From assembly GCA_024693365.1 (NCBI GenBank), contig JAILLF010000010.1, positions 62,001 through 126,000 on the forward strand: 64,000 nt of DNA. The letters run 5' to 3'. The position numbers and the translations under genes were made by a program. The notes beneath the pieces are model-generated. The model searched no databases. It was given only the letters and a program-made list of their open reading frames with translations, and had not been told where the DNA came from. Of this stretch, positions 7,836 through 16,015 are shown one piece after another; the first letter of the stretch is position 1; each line of letters starts with the position of its first letter. The DNA comes from Acetatifactor sp. GTDB taxonomy: Bacteria; Bacillota; Clostridia; Lachnospirales; Lachnospiraceae.

Positions 7836-9065
7836 ATGAAAAACAGAAAATTGACATGGATTGCTTTGATGATGGCGTTAATGCTGGCAGCCTGCGGGCA
7901 GGCGAAGACGGAAGAGGAAGCTAAAGGAAGCGTGGCAACGGAAAGCAACGTGCAAAAAAACGAAGTCACGGTGGAGAGTTCTTCCGTGGTTGCTGAATCA
8001 AAAGGGACCGAAACGGAGGAAGAGATACTGGATAGCACGGCAGAAGAAGCGATAACTGATGGCACGCCGGAGGAAATGGTGACGGAGAGCGCGTCGGAAG
8101 AAGTGATGCCCGAAAGCACTCCGGAAGTCGTTGTGAATGATCTCTCGAAATTCCCGCCCATGATCACGCTGAGCGGAATCGAGGCAGACCACTATATCAC
8201 TACGGATTATTGCTGCATTGAAGGCGATAAGTTTTATCTTCTTCTGGATAAGGATCTAGACTTGCCGGGAGATTTTGCGGACAACGTAGCCATGATCATG
8301 GATACGCTGGAAGAGAAAGTGGGTTTAAAGTTTGCAACTTCAAAAAAGTACGTAGATTTTTGGGGGGAACCTTACAAAATGTCAAGCATGGTTGGCTGCT
8401 ATGATCCGTGGGCTGATTTTGAATTTGGTCAAAAAGTACCAATATACGTCGTTATGGATCACGATGGCAAGGCATGGATTTCCCATTCCTTAGCAGGATA
8501 TACTTATATAAACCTGCCGGGATTATACTCTGACGATGTTTGTAAGAAATTAGGAATTAATTATGAGTATTATGATGGTTACGTTCAATATGACGTGATC
8601 GCACATGAACTTACTCACGTGCTTACGCTAAGACATGCGAGTTTGCCAGATATTTTGACGGAAGGCGGTGCGGATTATTTCGCGGAAGAAACCATTCGCT
8701 CGCTTGTTCCGATGTCAGAGTCTTTTGCTAAATGCGCTGATCATTTTGAATTTGTATACCGCGTGGATCAAAAGGTCACGGAAAAGAATGCGGAGACCTT
8801 ATTCTATAACGATTTTGAAGATCATTATGATCAAGCGTATGCATTTGGACATTTGCTTTGTGCATATCTTAAAGAAACCTACGGAGATACTTTCATGCGC
8901 GATTATATCGCTGCCGTGCAAAGCATAGGTTATGAGTTTGGACAGGATGGTTTTTGGGAGTTACCGAAGGATCCCGATAAAAAGCGGGCAGACGAGTTCA
9001 AAAAGCTGTTTGGGGACGACGTTTTTACAAATTTCGCACCTTACTACAATACTCATAAAAAATAA
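7836..9065 (+). CDS. Secreted lipoprotein metallopeptidase 3 (HELTH, peptidase MA-like)
   Basis: 409 aa. The signal peptide ends in the lipobox LAAC, so the protein is predicted to be a surface lipoprotein. An acidic Thr/Ser/Glu-rich linker (about residues 25-100) precedes the catalytic domain with H257-E-L-T-H261 and E276 in TEGGADYF. It is clearly paralogous to the first peptidase over the whole catalytic part, and to the second more distantly. RBS GGAGGG precedes ATG 7836. The stretches after peptidase 2 (about 7756-7780) and after this gene (about 9086-9107) share AAAAAAGATACG and CTTCACGTT, so flanking DNA was duplicated with the genes. A hairpin terminator follows. Confidence 0.85.
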   Translation: MKNRKLTWIALMMALMLAACGQAKTEEEAKGSVATESNVQKNEVTVESSSVVAESKGTETEEEILDSTAEEAITDGTPEEMVTESASEEVMPESTPEVVVNDLSKFPPMITLSGIEADHYITTDYCCIEGDKFYLLLDKDLDLPGDFADNVAMIMDTLEEKVGLKFATSKKYVDFWGEPYKMSSMVGCYDPWADFEFGQKVPIYVVMDHDGKAWISHSLAGYTYINLPGLYSDDVCKKLGINYEYYDGYVQYDVIAHELTHVLTLRHASLPDILTEGGADYFAEETIRSLVPMSESFAKCADHFEFVYRVDQKVTEKNAETLFYNDFEDHYDQAYAFGHLLCAYLKETYGDTFMRDYIAAVQSIGYEFGQDGFWELPKDPDKKRADEFKKLFGDDVFTNFAPYYNTHKK

Positions 9066-9086
9066 AGAATCATCAAAAAAAGACAT

Positions 9087-9144
9087 AAAAAAGATACGAC
9101 TTCACGTTATAATCATTTTATAGCCTAAAGATCGTATCTTTTTT
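9087..9144 (+). terminator. Terminator hairpin with TATAAT in its loop
   Basis: AAAAAAGATACGA (9087-9099) pairs with TCGTATCTTTTTT (9132-9144) across a 32-base loop. It should end the peptidase transcript. The loop contains TATAAT (9108-9113) without a good -35 box, so the promoter of the next regulator may overlap the terminator. Confidence 0.65.
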
Positions 9145-9163
9145 ATTGAGGTGACGTGGAGAG

Positions 9164-9838
9164 ATGATTGCAAAGATTTTATTGGTGGAAGATGATGCAA
9201 AAATCCGTGAGGCCATTTTGGATTATTTTTCAGAGAAGGCTCCGGAGTATGAGATGGATATTGCAAAAACGGGAACGGAAGGCGAAGAAAAGCTGGAGGA
9301 GAAGATCTATGACCTTGTACTTTTAGACGTCATGCTTCCTCGAATGAGCGGTTTCGACTTGATCGTCCGGATCCGGCGCACCATGGACGTGCCGGTGATC
9401 TTTATGACCGCCAGAACCAGTGAGGAGGACCGGTTGTATGGATATGAATTGGGTTGTGACGATTACGTATGCAAGCCCTTTTCGCTGGCGGAACTCTTGG
9501 CAAAGGTTAATGCGCAGATAAAGAGATCAAAAGGGACGGTTTTGAGTGACGTGATCTCTTGTGGAAGCATAGAGCTTCATAAGAGAGCGCTGACGGTAAA
9601 GGTCAATGGAAAAGAAGTGGATTTGCCGCCTAAGGAGCTGGCCATTCTTTCGATTTTGATGGAAAAACCTGGCTGGACCTTTTCCAGGGACATGCTATTG
9701 GATCTGGCGTGGGGCAAGGATTATTTTGGCAATGACAGAGTCGTGGATAATCACGTGAAAAAACTTCGGCAAATTCTGGGAGAAGCAGGAAATCAGATCA
9801 AGACGGTATTTGCCAAAGGATATAAAATTATGGGATAA
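9164..9838 (+). CDS. OmpR-family response regulator 1
   Basis: 224 aa. The receiver domain (1-120) has the acidic pair EDD, the phosphoacceptor D55 in LLDVMLPRMSG and the conserved T and K of MTAR and CKPF. A winged-helix DNA-binding domain follows (about 130-222), ending VKKLRQILG and KGYKIMG. It precedes its probable partner kinase by 22 bases. It is a close paralog of the second regulator at 11771 (both share RLxGYELGCDDYVCKPF). Targets are unknown; the adjacent secreted peptidases and the downstream ABC genes are the obvious candidates. Confidence 0.92.
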   Translation: MIAKILLVEDDAKIREAILDYFSEKAPEYEMDIAKTGTEGEEKLEEKIYDLVLLDVMLPRMSGFDLIVRIRRTMDVPVIFMTARTSEEDRLYGYELGCDDYVCKPFSLAELLAKVNAQIKRSKGTVLSDVISCGSIELHKRALTVKVNGKEVDLPPKELAILSILMEKPGWTFSRDMLLDLAWGKDYFGNDRVVDNHVKKLRQILGEAGNQIKTVFAKGYKIMG

Positions 9839-9860
9839 GCACGGAAAGGAGATGAGGGGC

Positions 9861-11651
9861 ATGATCTTTTTGAGACGTTTATGGAGAAAATGGAATGAAA
9901 TTCGATATCAACACCCCATACCTTTTTTGGTTGTTCGTTATGCCATTATTGGCATGATCATTTGCGTTTGGATCACCTGTGCCATTGGATATCAGTATTA
10001 TGATGACGTAAGAGAAGATTACGGACGCGATTTTACCATGTCCGTGAATCAAATTGTAGAAAAGCTTAGAACCAAATTACTTACGGAAACCATCAAAGAT
10101 GCAAACGATCAATATTTCCTTCATTACGTTTCACAGGATATGATTGCAGAATTAACAGAGTATTGTAAAAATAAAGTATATGCATTTAGTACGATTTATG
10201 GAAAAGGAATAGATTCCATTAATTCTGATGAAATAGATCGGGCGTTCTTGTTGTTAGAGACAATAGATACGTTTAATTACAGAGAACAAAAAATATTGTC
10301 ATGTCCCATGAGTTACTTGGAAACAGTTAAGAAGGAATCTATTGACGCATGGGAAAATACGCATACGCGATGGGATTGGTCGTTTAAAAATGATAACGGC
10401 ACTTGGAATATTACTCTGGAGGAAGGGTATTATAAAGAATGCGAATTCCTGCCCGTAAAAGTTAAAGTCTGTCGCGGTAATTCAACCGATGGGCACGTGT
10501 ATCAGTGCTATACAGGAGACATTCCGGATGGATATAAGAGAATTGGTTACAGTAACGTCAATCAGATTGTGTTCCCGGAAGATACTGGTAAATGGATCAA
10601 CGCGACAGCGGCAGAGGTGAATGATTTAGGAGACAGATGGCCAGTTACCGGATTGTGCGTTCCGTTTAGGGGATCGGTATTTTATGGTTTGCAACCAATC
10701 AATGTGTTTAGGGCTAAAATTCTTCCCGACTACGTGAAAATAGGAAATTCGGCCTTATATGATCCGTTTTCATTCATGAAGGGAAATCTGGCATATGAGT
10801 ACAATGAATATATTTATGACGTCGATGGAAACACATTGCGCTTGAATTTAGGATGTGTCATCCCTGGAGAATTACAAAACCAAATAAAGTACGTGATAAA
10901 AAAACTTATGAAAACGTATGTACTTACCTTTTTGTTTTTGGCATTCTTGGGATGGCTGGAATATAGTACGGTTTATTCCTTGCGCGCAAAAAATGGTTTT
11001 CATAAATCACTGATCAATTCCATGGCACATGACTTAAAGTCACCGCTCATGGTTATGCAGGGCTTTGGCGAGAATTTAGTAGAGAACGTGCACACGGAGA
11101 AAAAGGAATACTATGCACGGGAGATCCTGAATAATATTCATTATTTGAATGAACTTGTTGATAAGAATTTGGATATTTCAAGGTATGAACAAAAAACGTT
11201 AGATGGTCAGGAAAAATTACTCTTAATGGATCTGGTAGACGAATCTCAAAAAAGATATGCGGATTTGTTGGAGCAAAAGAAATTAACCATTGAGAAGTCG
11301 AAAAACATGATTTTATATGCGGATAAGGCTTTAATGAAGATTGTGATTGATAACCTGATCGGTAATGCGGTAAAGTATTCGCCTGAGGGAGAAATCATAC
11401 AAGTAATTGCGGAAGAGAGTCGGTTTATCGTGGATAATAAAGCGGATTTACATTACCGAAAGAACGTAAAACACCTGTTAGAGCCGCTTGAGATGGGGGA
11501 TAAGAGCAGAACGGCCGGGACGGGGCACGGACTTGGACTCTCAATTGCAAACAGTATTATCAAGGAACACGGATGGCGCCTCGAAGTGAAATATAATAAA
11601 AAGACGCAACGGTTTCAGTGTATCGTGAAGATACCTTCATGGCCGAAATAA
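9861..11651 (+). CDS. Sensor histidine kinase 1, large extracellular domain
   Basis: 596 aa. The first membrane segment is at about 20-42, followed by an extracellular domain of about 290 residues with no family I recognise. A second membrane segment (about 350-370) leads to HisKA with H390 in SMAHDLKSPL and a HATPase domain (DNLIGNAVKYSPEG, then GHGLGLSIANS). ATG 9861 is used because AGGAG lies 9 bases upstream; an upstream in-frame ATG overlaps the RBS. The DNA turns AT-rich in the ectodomain. Partner of the regulator just upstream. The kinase core is paralogous to kinase 2; the ectodomains look unrelated by eye, so the two would sense different signals. Confidence 0.9.
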   Translation: MIFLRRLWRKWNEIRYQHPIPFLVVRYAIIGMIICVWITCAIGYQYYDDVREDYGRDFTMSVNQIVEKLRTKLLTETIKDANDQYFLHYVSQDMIAELTEYCKNKVYAFSTIYGKGIDSINSDEIDRAFLLLETIDTFNYREQKILSCPMSYLETVKKESIDAWENTHTRWDWSFKNDNGTWNITLEEGYYKECEFLPVKVKVCRGNSTDGHVYQCYTGDIPDGYKRIGYSNVNQIVFPEDTGKWINATAAEVNDLGDRWPVTGLCVPFRGSVFYGLQPINVFRAKILPDYVKIGNSALYDPFSFMKGNLAYEYNEYIYDVDGNTLRLNLGCVIPGELQNQIKYVIKKLMKTYVLTFLFLAFLGWLEYSTVYSLRAKNGFHKSLINSMAHDLKSPLMVMQGFGENLVENVHTEKKEYYAREILNNIHYLNELVDKNLDISRYEQKTLDGQEKLLLMDLVDESQKRYADLLEQKKLTIEKSKNMILYADKALMKIVIDNLIGNAVKYSPEGEIIQVIAEESRFIVDNKADLHYRKNVKHLLEPLEMGDKSRTAGTGHGLGLSIANSIIKEHGWRLEVKYNKKTQRFQCIVKIPSWPK

Positions 11652-11684
11652 AACGTGACAGTAGACACGTCCCGTTGACACGTT
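11652..11684. repeat. Degenerate relative of the 56954 palindromic repeat
   Basis: This 33-base stretch shares CAGTAGACAC and GACACGTT, in the same order and spacing, with one arm of the perfect inverted repeat at 56954-57031. It lies directly after the stop codon of kinase 1, as the other copy does after kinase 4. It is self-complementary only at its ends (AACGTG and CACGTT). Confidence 0.6.
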
Positions 11685-11700
11685 CTAGGATATAATTTGG

Positions 11701-11752
11701 ATACGTTCTCCTTTTATAATAGAATTATCAAAAGGGAGAACGTATTTTTTTG
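11701..11752 (+). terminator. Terminator or attenuator hairpin before regulator 2
   Basis: ATACGTTCTCCTTTT (11701-11715) pairs with AAAAGGGAGAACGTAT (11730-11745) with one bulged base, followed by eight T. A TATAAT at 11691-11696 lies just upstream and another (11715-11720) is at the loop edge. If the first is used, transcription would begin right at the hairpin, so attenuation of regulator 2 is possible. Otherwise it terminates the upstream pair. Confidence 0.7.
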
Positions 11753-11770
11753 GAAAGGTTGGGCAGTAAC

Positions 11771-12469
11771 GTGAAGGGTAGGGTTTTGTTGGTAGAGGAT
11801 GATGAAATGATCAGGGAAGTGGTCAGTGATTATCTGCAGGGCCGGGAGCGGGCTTATGAAGTGGAATGCGCATCCACGGGAAAGGAAGGCCTAAGGCTGA
11901 TGCGGGAGGAAAGCTTCGATCTGATTTTGCTTGACGTCATGCTGCCCGGAATGAGCGGTTTCTCGCTTCTTCGCGAACTGCGAAAGCATAAGGATACGCC
12001 CGTCATCATGATCACGGCAAAGGTAAGGGAAGAGGACAGGCTAAGAGGGTATGAGCTTGGATGTGATGATTACGTTTGCAAGCCATTTCTTATGTCAGAG
12101 CTTTATGCGAAGGTTGGCGCCATCCTTCGCAGGGCAAAGGGAAATGGAGTGACGGGTGATGAGACGGAACGGGAAAGCCCAAAGCTCGTCTGCGGGCAGA
12201 TATCCTTGAATCCAAAGACGCGGGAGGTATGGGCATCGGAGAAAGAAATCCAGCTCACGCCCAAGGAGTTCGATCTTTTGATCACGCTGCTGCATCATCC
12301 CAATCAAATTTTTACGCGGGAAATCTTGCTGGAATTGGTTTGGGGCATGGACTATGACGGGACGGACCGGACTGTAGACAATCACGTAAAGAAGCTCCGT
12401 AAGAGTCTGGGGGCAGCAGGAAGACAAATAATAACAATCTATGGCAAAGGATATAAAATTACGGAGTAA
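11771..12469 (+). CDS. OmpR-family response regulator 2
   Basis: 232 aa from GTG 11771. The receiver domain has EDDE, D55 in LLDVMLPGMSG and the K of CKPF, and it is followed by a winged helix ending GKGYKITE. The start is uncertain: a TTG at 11750 would add seven residues but lies in the T-run of the hairpin. AAAGG at 11754-11758 is 12 bases from the GTG. It is paralogous to regulator 1. It precedes kinase 2 by 27 bases. Confidence 0.9.
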   Translation: MKGRVLLVEDDEMIREVVSDYLQGRERAYEVECASTGKEGLRLMREESFDLILLDVMLPGMSGFSLLRELRKHKDTPVIMITAKVREEDRLRGYELGCDDYVCKPFLMSELYAKVGAILRRAKGNGVTGDETERESPKLVCGQISLNPKTREVWASEKEIQLTPKEFDLLITLLHHPNQIFTREILLELVWGMDYDGTDRTVDNHVKKLRKSLGAAGRQIITIYGKGYKITE

Positions 12470-12496
12470 TCATTGCTATCGAAAGGAGGAGGCGGA

Positions 12497-14437
12497 ATGA
12501 AAAAACGACGGAAAAAGACGTATTTTCAGTGTTTCCGAAAGTGGTTTGGAATCATGACATTAGTTTGGCTGTTGGTGTTTTATGTTTTTCTTCAAATAGC
12601 CTATTTTGTTGTATATTCAAAGGTAGAACAAAAAACATCCATAAAATTTTATGAGGGAATGGAAGCAATTCAATATCTGATAAAGGATGAACCATTGGAA
12701 AATACCAGACCGGATCTTTCTCTATTATTGGCATCCATGAGTTCTGCCGGAAATGCATATGATGGACAGCTTCAATTTCCCTTGGGATTTTACTTGGGCA
12801 ATATTATAGGGATCCGTTTGGACAAATTTGAGCACTTTTTTCTTATCAGCGGCTTATCTTCTGACGGAGAAGGGAATACGTATCTTGGTGGTCAGGGGAG
12901 AGGCTGGGGTTACGTTCAGGACGTGGAGACGGAGGAAATTGTTTGTGAATCCGTGATGAATCCCAATTGGACAATTCTGTACCTTAGGAATATGGAAAGC
13001 CAGATAGCTTCCAGTGACGTTCTGGGAGGCTTGAAATACGCAAAAAGATATTATTGTGACGTAAGGAAACTGCGATCTGTTTTGGAAGAATTAGATCAAA
13101 GCTACAATGAAAAAATGAAAGAACTTACGGAGACGGATCCGGAATATGGAAACCGAAGGATGAAATGGCAAATCGATTCTTTTTACGAAAAGGGATCAGA
13201 ATTTTATCCCGCAAAGGTTAGTTTGATTTATTACGATGCCAGGGACGTCCGACAGGTGCGCGGAAAGGACAGATTTCCGGACGAAGTCCTGTTGGAGAAA
13301 AGCTTTAGACCAGATTCTTACGAAGGATATCTGCTGCATGAAGTGGAACAAGAAAAGGAAACTGCCATTACGACAATTCTTTCTTATCACACGGAAGATT
13401 ACGGGATTCCTTCCAATGACATATATGGTTTTCCCCAATGGAAGGCGGATGATGCCTTTCGGATGGAAGCAAAGAATGCCATAAAATCCATGAGGATCAA
13501 AAGCAGAAGCAGTGACGTGGGAGAAGGAAAATCCATAGGGAACCCTGCTCTCTACTTCCTAAATGGAAAAATGGTGTTTATGAGGAGCGCATATTTTCAA
13601 GACGGGACGGGGCACTATTATCGCGTATGTACTTATCAGACCATTTCTGATTTATTCAGAGGTAATTTTGGTTTCATTTTCTGGTGGGGGATTTGGTTTT
13701 TTCTCGTGTTTACCATCCTGGCAGGAATGATTGCTTACGTAACGTACCTAAAGAATCGCCATGTCTTTATGACAAAGGAATATCGCAACGTTCTTATGGA
13801 TTCCATGGCACATGATTTGAAATCACCCCTGATGGCGGCAAGCGGCTATGCTGACAGTCTGAGAGAGCACGTCAATGACGAGAAAAGGGATCATTATGCG
13901 GAGCAGATCCAAAAGTCCGTAAAGTACATGAATGAGATCGTAATGAAGAATCTGGAAATTCTGAAATACGACAAGGAGCACAAGAAATGTATTCGAAAGG
14001 AAGTGAACGTTCGCAAACTCTTTGAGGAGGTTTTAGACCGTTATCAGGATGAGTTGGAAGCCAATGACTTAAAGGTTTCCAGGGAAGGAGAGCTCATTGC
14101 AAAGGGAGACGAGGAGCTCTTGCAAAAGGTTGCGGAAAATCTTATCACGAACTGTATCCGATATACGCCAAAGGGCGGAAGCGTCAGGATCAACTTTGAA
14201 AAAAGAGGATTCTCCGTGCAAAATGAGACAGAGATTGCATATGCAGGTTCCTTAAAGCATCTCTGGGAACCCTTTGTCCGGGGCGATGAAAGCCGTACGG
14301 GTAAGGGAACGGGGCTGGGACTTGCCATTGTGGCAAACGTGCTCGACCGGCATTCCTGGAAATACAAATTAAATTATGACAAGGAAACAAAGACATTTAC
14401 CTGTACGGTGAAGATTCCATGGGGAATACTCTTTTAG
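12497..14437 (+). CDS. Sensor histidine kinase 2, large extracellular domain
   Basis: 646 aa from ATG 12497 (RBS AAAGGAGGAGG). A basic N-terminus is followed by a membrane segment (about 17-38), an extracellular domain of about 360 residues, and a second membrane segment (about 396-418). HisKA has H439 in SMAHDLKSPL. The HATPase domain has ENLITNCIRYTPKGG and GTGLGLAIVANV. The kinase core is paralogous to kinase 1, but the ectodomain shows no obvious similarity to it and no family I recognise. Probable partner of regulator 2. Confidence 0.9.
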   Translation: MKKRRKKTYFQCFRKWFGIMTLVWLLVFYVFLQIAYFVVYSKVEQKTSIKFYEGMEAIQYLIKDEPLENTRPDLSLLLASMSSAGNAYDGQLQFPLGFYLGNIIGIRLDKFEHFFLISGLSSDGEGNTYLGGQGRGWGYVQDVETEEIVCESVMNPNWTILYLRNMESQIASSDVLGGLKYAKRYYCDVRKLRSVLEELDQSYNEKMKELTETDPEYGNRRMKWQIDSFYEKGSEFYPAKVSLIYYDARDVRQVRGKDRFPDEVLLEKSFRPDSYEGYLLHEVEQEKETAITTILSYHTEDYGIPSNDIYGFPQWKADDAFRMEAKNAIKSMRIKSRSSDVGEGKSIGNPALYFLNGKMVFMRSAYFQDGTGHYYRVCTYQTISDLFRGNFGFIFWWGIWFFLVFTILAGMIAYVTYLKNRHVFMTKEYRNVLMDSMAHDLKSPLMAASGYADSLREHVNDEKRDHYAEQIQKSVKYMNEIVMKNLEILKYDKEHKKCIRKEVNVRKLFEEVLDRYQDELEANDLKVSREGELIAKGDEELLQKVAENLITNCIRYTPKGGSVRINFEKRGFSVQNETEIAYAGSLKHLWEPFVRGDESRTGKGTGLGLAIVANVLDRHSWKYKLNYDKETKTFTCTVKIPWGILF

Positions 14438-14486
14438 GCAAATTTGCTTGATTTTCGGTTGTGATTGGAAATAGGATTTATAAAAA

Positions 14487-14533
14487 GACGTTTCGGTGAA
14501 AATTTACAAAATGTCACCGAAACGTCATTTTTC
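14487..14533 (+). terminator. Terminator after kinase 2
   Basis: A perfect 13-bp stem, GACGTTTCGGTGA (14487-14499) with TCACCGAAACGTC (14514-14526), has a 14-base loop and is followed by ATTTTTC. Confidence 0.85.
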
Positions 14534-14596
14534 TTTGATAAGATGATATCGTGAAAGAAATACGTTGTTATGAGACGTGGGTTGTGAAGAAAGTGG

Positions 14597-15298
14597 GTGG
14601 ATGAGAACGTGCGTTGCTTAAAACCCAAGAAGGCATTTAAGCTGACGGCTTATCTGTTTTATGCGGGAATTAGATTTTTCTTGGGAATTTTTACGGGCTC
14701 TGAGAACTGGTTTCTGGGCTTGGTCTGTATTGGAATTTCCTTTCTGCTTTTTCTGACGGTGGGAGGATTTAAGGCGGAAATTGTTCCGCCCTTTGAAGAT
14801 ACGAAGCGATACAGGGAATGTCTTTTGGGGATGACGAATGATCTGGAGGTTATCCTTCAAAGAGAGAAGAAAAACAAAGAGCAGTATTATCAGGAACAGA
14901 ATACGATCAGGAAAACCATGTGGGAAGGACTTGGTATTTTCTTCGTTGGAATTGTGATAAATCTGATCTCGTCAGGGATTGACAGGTTTGTCTTTCCGTC
15001 CGTCTTGCCCATATTACCGATTGGGCATCTGGCAGGATACTACGTCGAAGGCCTTGGCCTTTTTTGGGTCTATGGAGCGTACGTAAATTCCCGCATGCCG
15101 TTTGCAAGGGAGATCAGTGAAAAATTTGCGCTTCGGACGACCAGCGTGAAGATTGAGGAGTGTTCAAAGATGATCGCCGTGACGCAAAATAAACTTAGGG
15201 AACAGGAAGAAAAGCAAAAAGAATTAGAACAAGAATATCATTCACAGATCAAAGGAGAGGGAGAACGTGGAAATTTTAAGAACGGAGAATTTGTGTAA
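14597..15298 (+). CDS. Accessory 4-TM membrane protein 1 with coiled-coil tail
   Basis: 233 aa, no named family recognised. Two hydrophobic segments (about 16-30 and 36-53) are followed by a PPFEDTKRYRE stretch, a charged helix (70-100), two more hydrophobic segments (about 106-128 and 138-160), and a C-terminal charged coiled coil (NKLREQEEKQKELEQ). It starts at GTG 14597 or possibly GTG 14609; both have weak RBS. It overlaps the ABC ATPase gene by 32 bases, so translation is probably coupled. The layout matches the protein at 25860-26600 (two TM, a PFE-x-Y motif, helix, two TM, a KxxxKI segment, charged tail). The two look like diverged paralogs bracketing the ABC genes. Confidence 0.75.
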   Translation: MDENVRCLKPKKAFKLTAYLFYAGIRFFLGIFTGSENWFLGLVCIGISFLLFLTVGGFKAEIVPPFEDTKRYRECLLGMTNDLEVILQREKKNKEQYYQEQNTIRKTMWEGLGIFFVGIVINLISSGIDRFVFPSVLPILPIGHLAGYYVEGLGLFWVYGAYVNSRMPFAREISEKFALRTTSVKIEECSKMIAVTQNKLREQEEKQKELEQEYHSQIKGEGERGNFKNGEFV

Positions 15299-15950
15299 GA
15301 CCTACGGGAAAAATGAAAATGCGGTAGAGGCAGTAAAGAATGCGAACTTTAGCGTGGAGAAGGGGGAGTTCGTCGCAGTGGTCGGAAGCTCCGGCAGCGG
15401 CAAATCAACGCTGATGCACATGCTGGGAGGCGTTGACCGGCCCACTTCCGGTAAGGTGTTTGTGGAAAACGAGGACATCTATGCCATGAATGACGACAGG
15501 CTCGCCATCTTCCGCAGGAGGCAGGTGGGATTGATCTACCAGTTTTATAATTTGATTCCCGTGCTAAACGTGGAAGAAAATATAACGCTTCCCTGCGAAC
15601 TGGACGGGAAGCAGGTGGACAAGGCGCTCTTGGAGGAACTGATCGGAACCCTCGGTCTTGACAAGGTAAGGACTCATCTTCCCAACGAACTTTCCGGAGG
15701 TCAGCAGCAGCGCGTTGCCATTGGCCGGGCGCTGATCACAAGACCGGCGATCCTTTTGGCAGATGAGCCAACTGGTAATCTTGACTCGAAAAACGGCAAT
15801 GAGATCATGGAGCTCTTAAAGGCATCCAATCGGAAATATAAGCAGACCATCATAATGATCACGCATAACTTAGAGCTTGCAAAACAGGCAGACCGGCTCC
15901 TTATCATGGAGGACGGCATTGTCAGGGAGAGTGATAACTTTAGTGAGTAA
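15267..15950 (+). CDS. ABC transporter ATP-binding protein (LolD/MacB type)
   Basis: 227 aa, GTG start with GGAGAGGGAG upstream. Walker A is GSSGSGKST (about 38-46), the Q-loop segment is YQFYNLIP, the signature is LSGGQQQR, and Walker B is ILLADEPTGNLD, with the switch H in THN. The size and QFYNLIPVLNVEENI region are those of ATPases that pair with FtsX-type permeases (LolD, MacB, BceA). These usually act in lipoprotein or peptide handling at the cell envelope rather than ordinary import. It is the only ATPase here, for three following permeases. The pairing of one ATPase with several permeases is inferred from the operon. Confidence 0.95.
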   Translation: MEILRTENLCKTYGKNENAVEAVKNANFSVEKGEFVAVVGSSGSGKSTLMHMLGGVDRPTSGKVFVENEDIYAMNDDRLAIFRRRQVGLIYQFYNLIPVLNVEENITLPCELDGKQVDKALLEELIGTLGLDKVRTHLPNELSGGQQQRVAIGRALITRPAILLADEPTGNLDSKNGNEIMELLKASNRKYKQTIIMITHNLELAKQADRLLIMEDGIVRESDNFSE

Positions 15951-16015
15951 ACGTCTTTCGTCAAGCGTTTATGAAAACAAAGAACGCTGAATGTTTCACG
16001 AAAGCAGGGGGCAAA

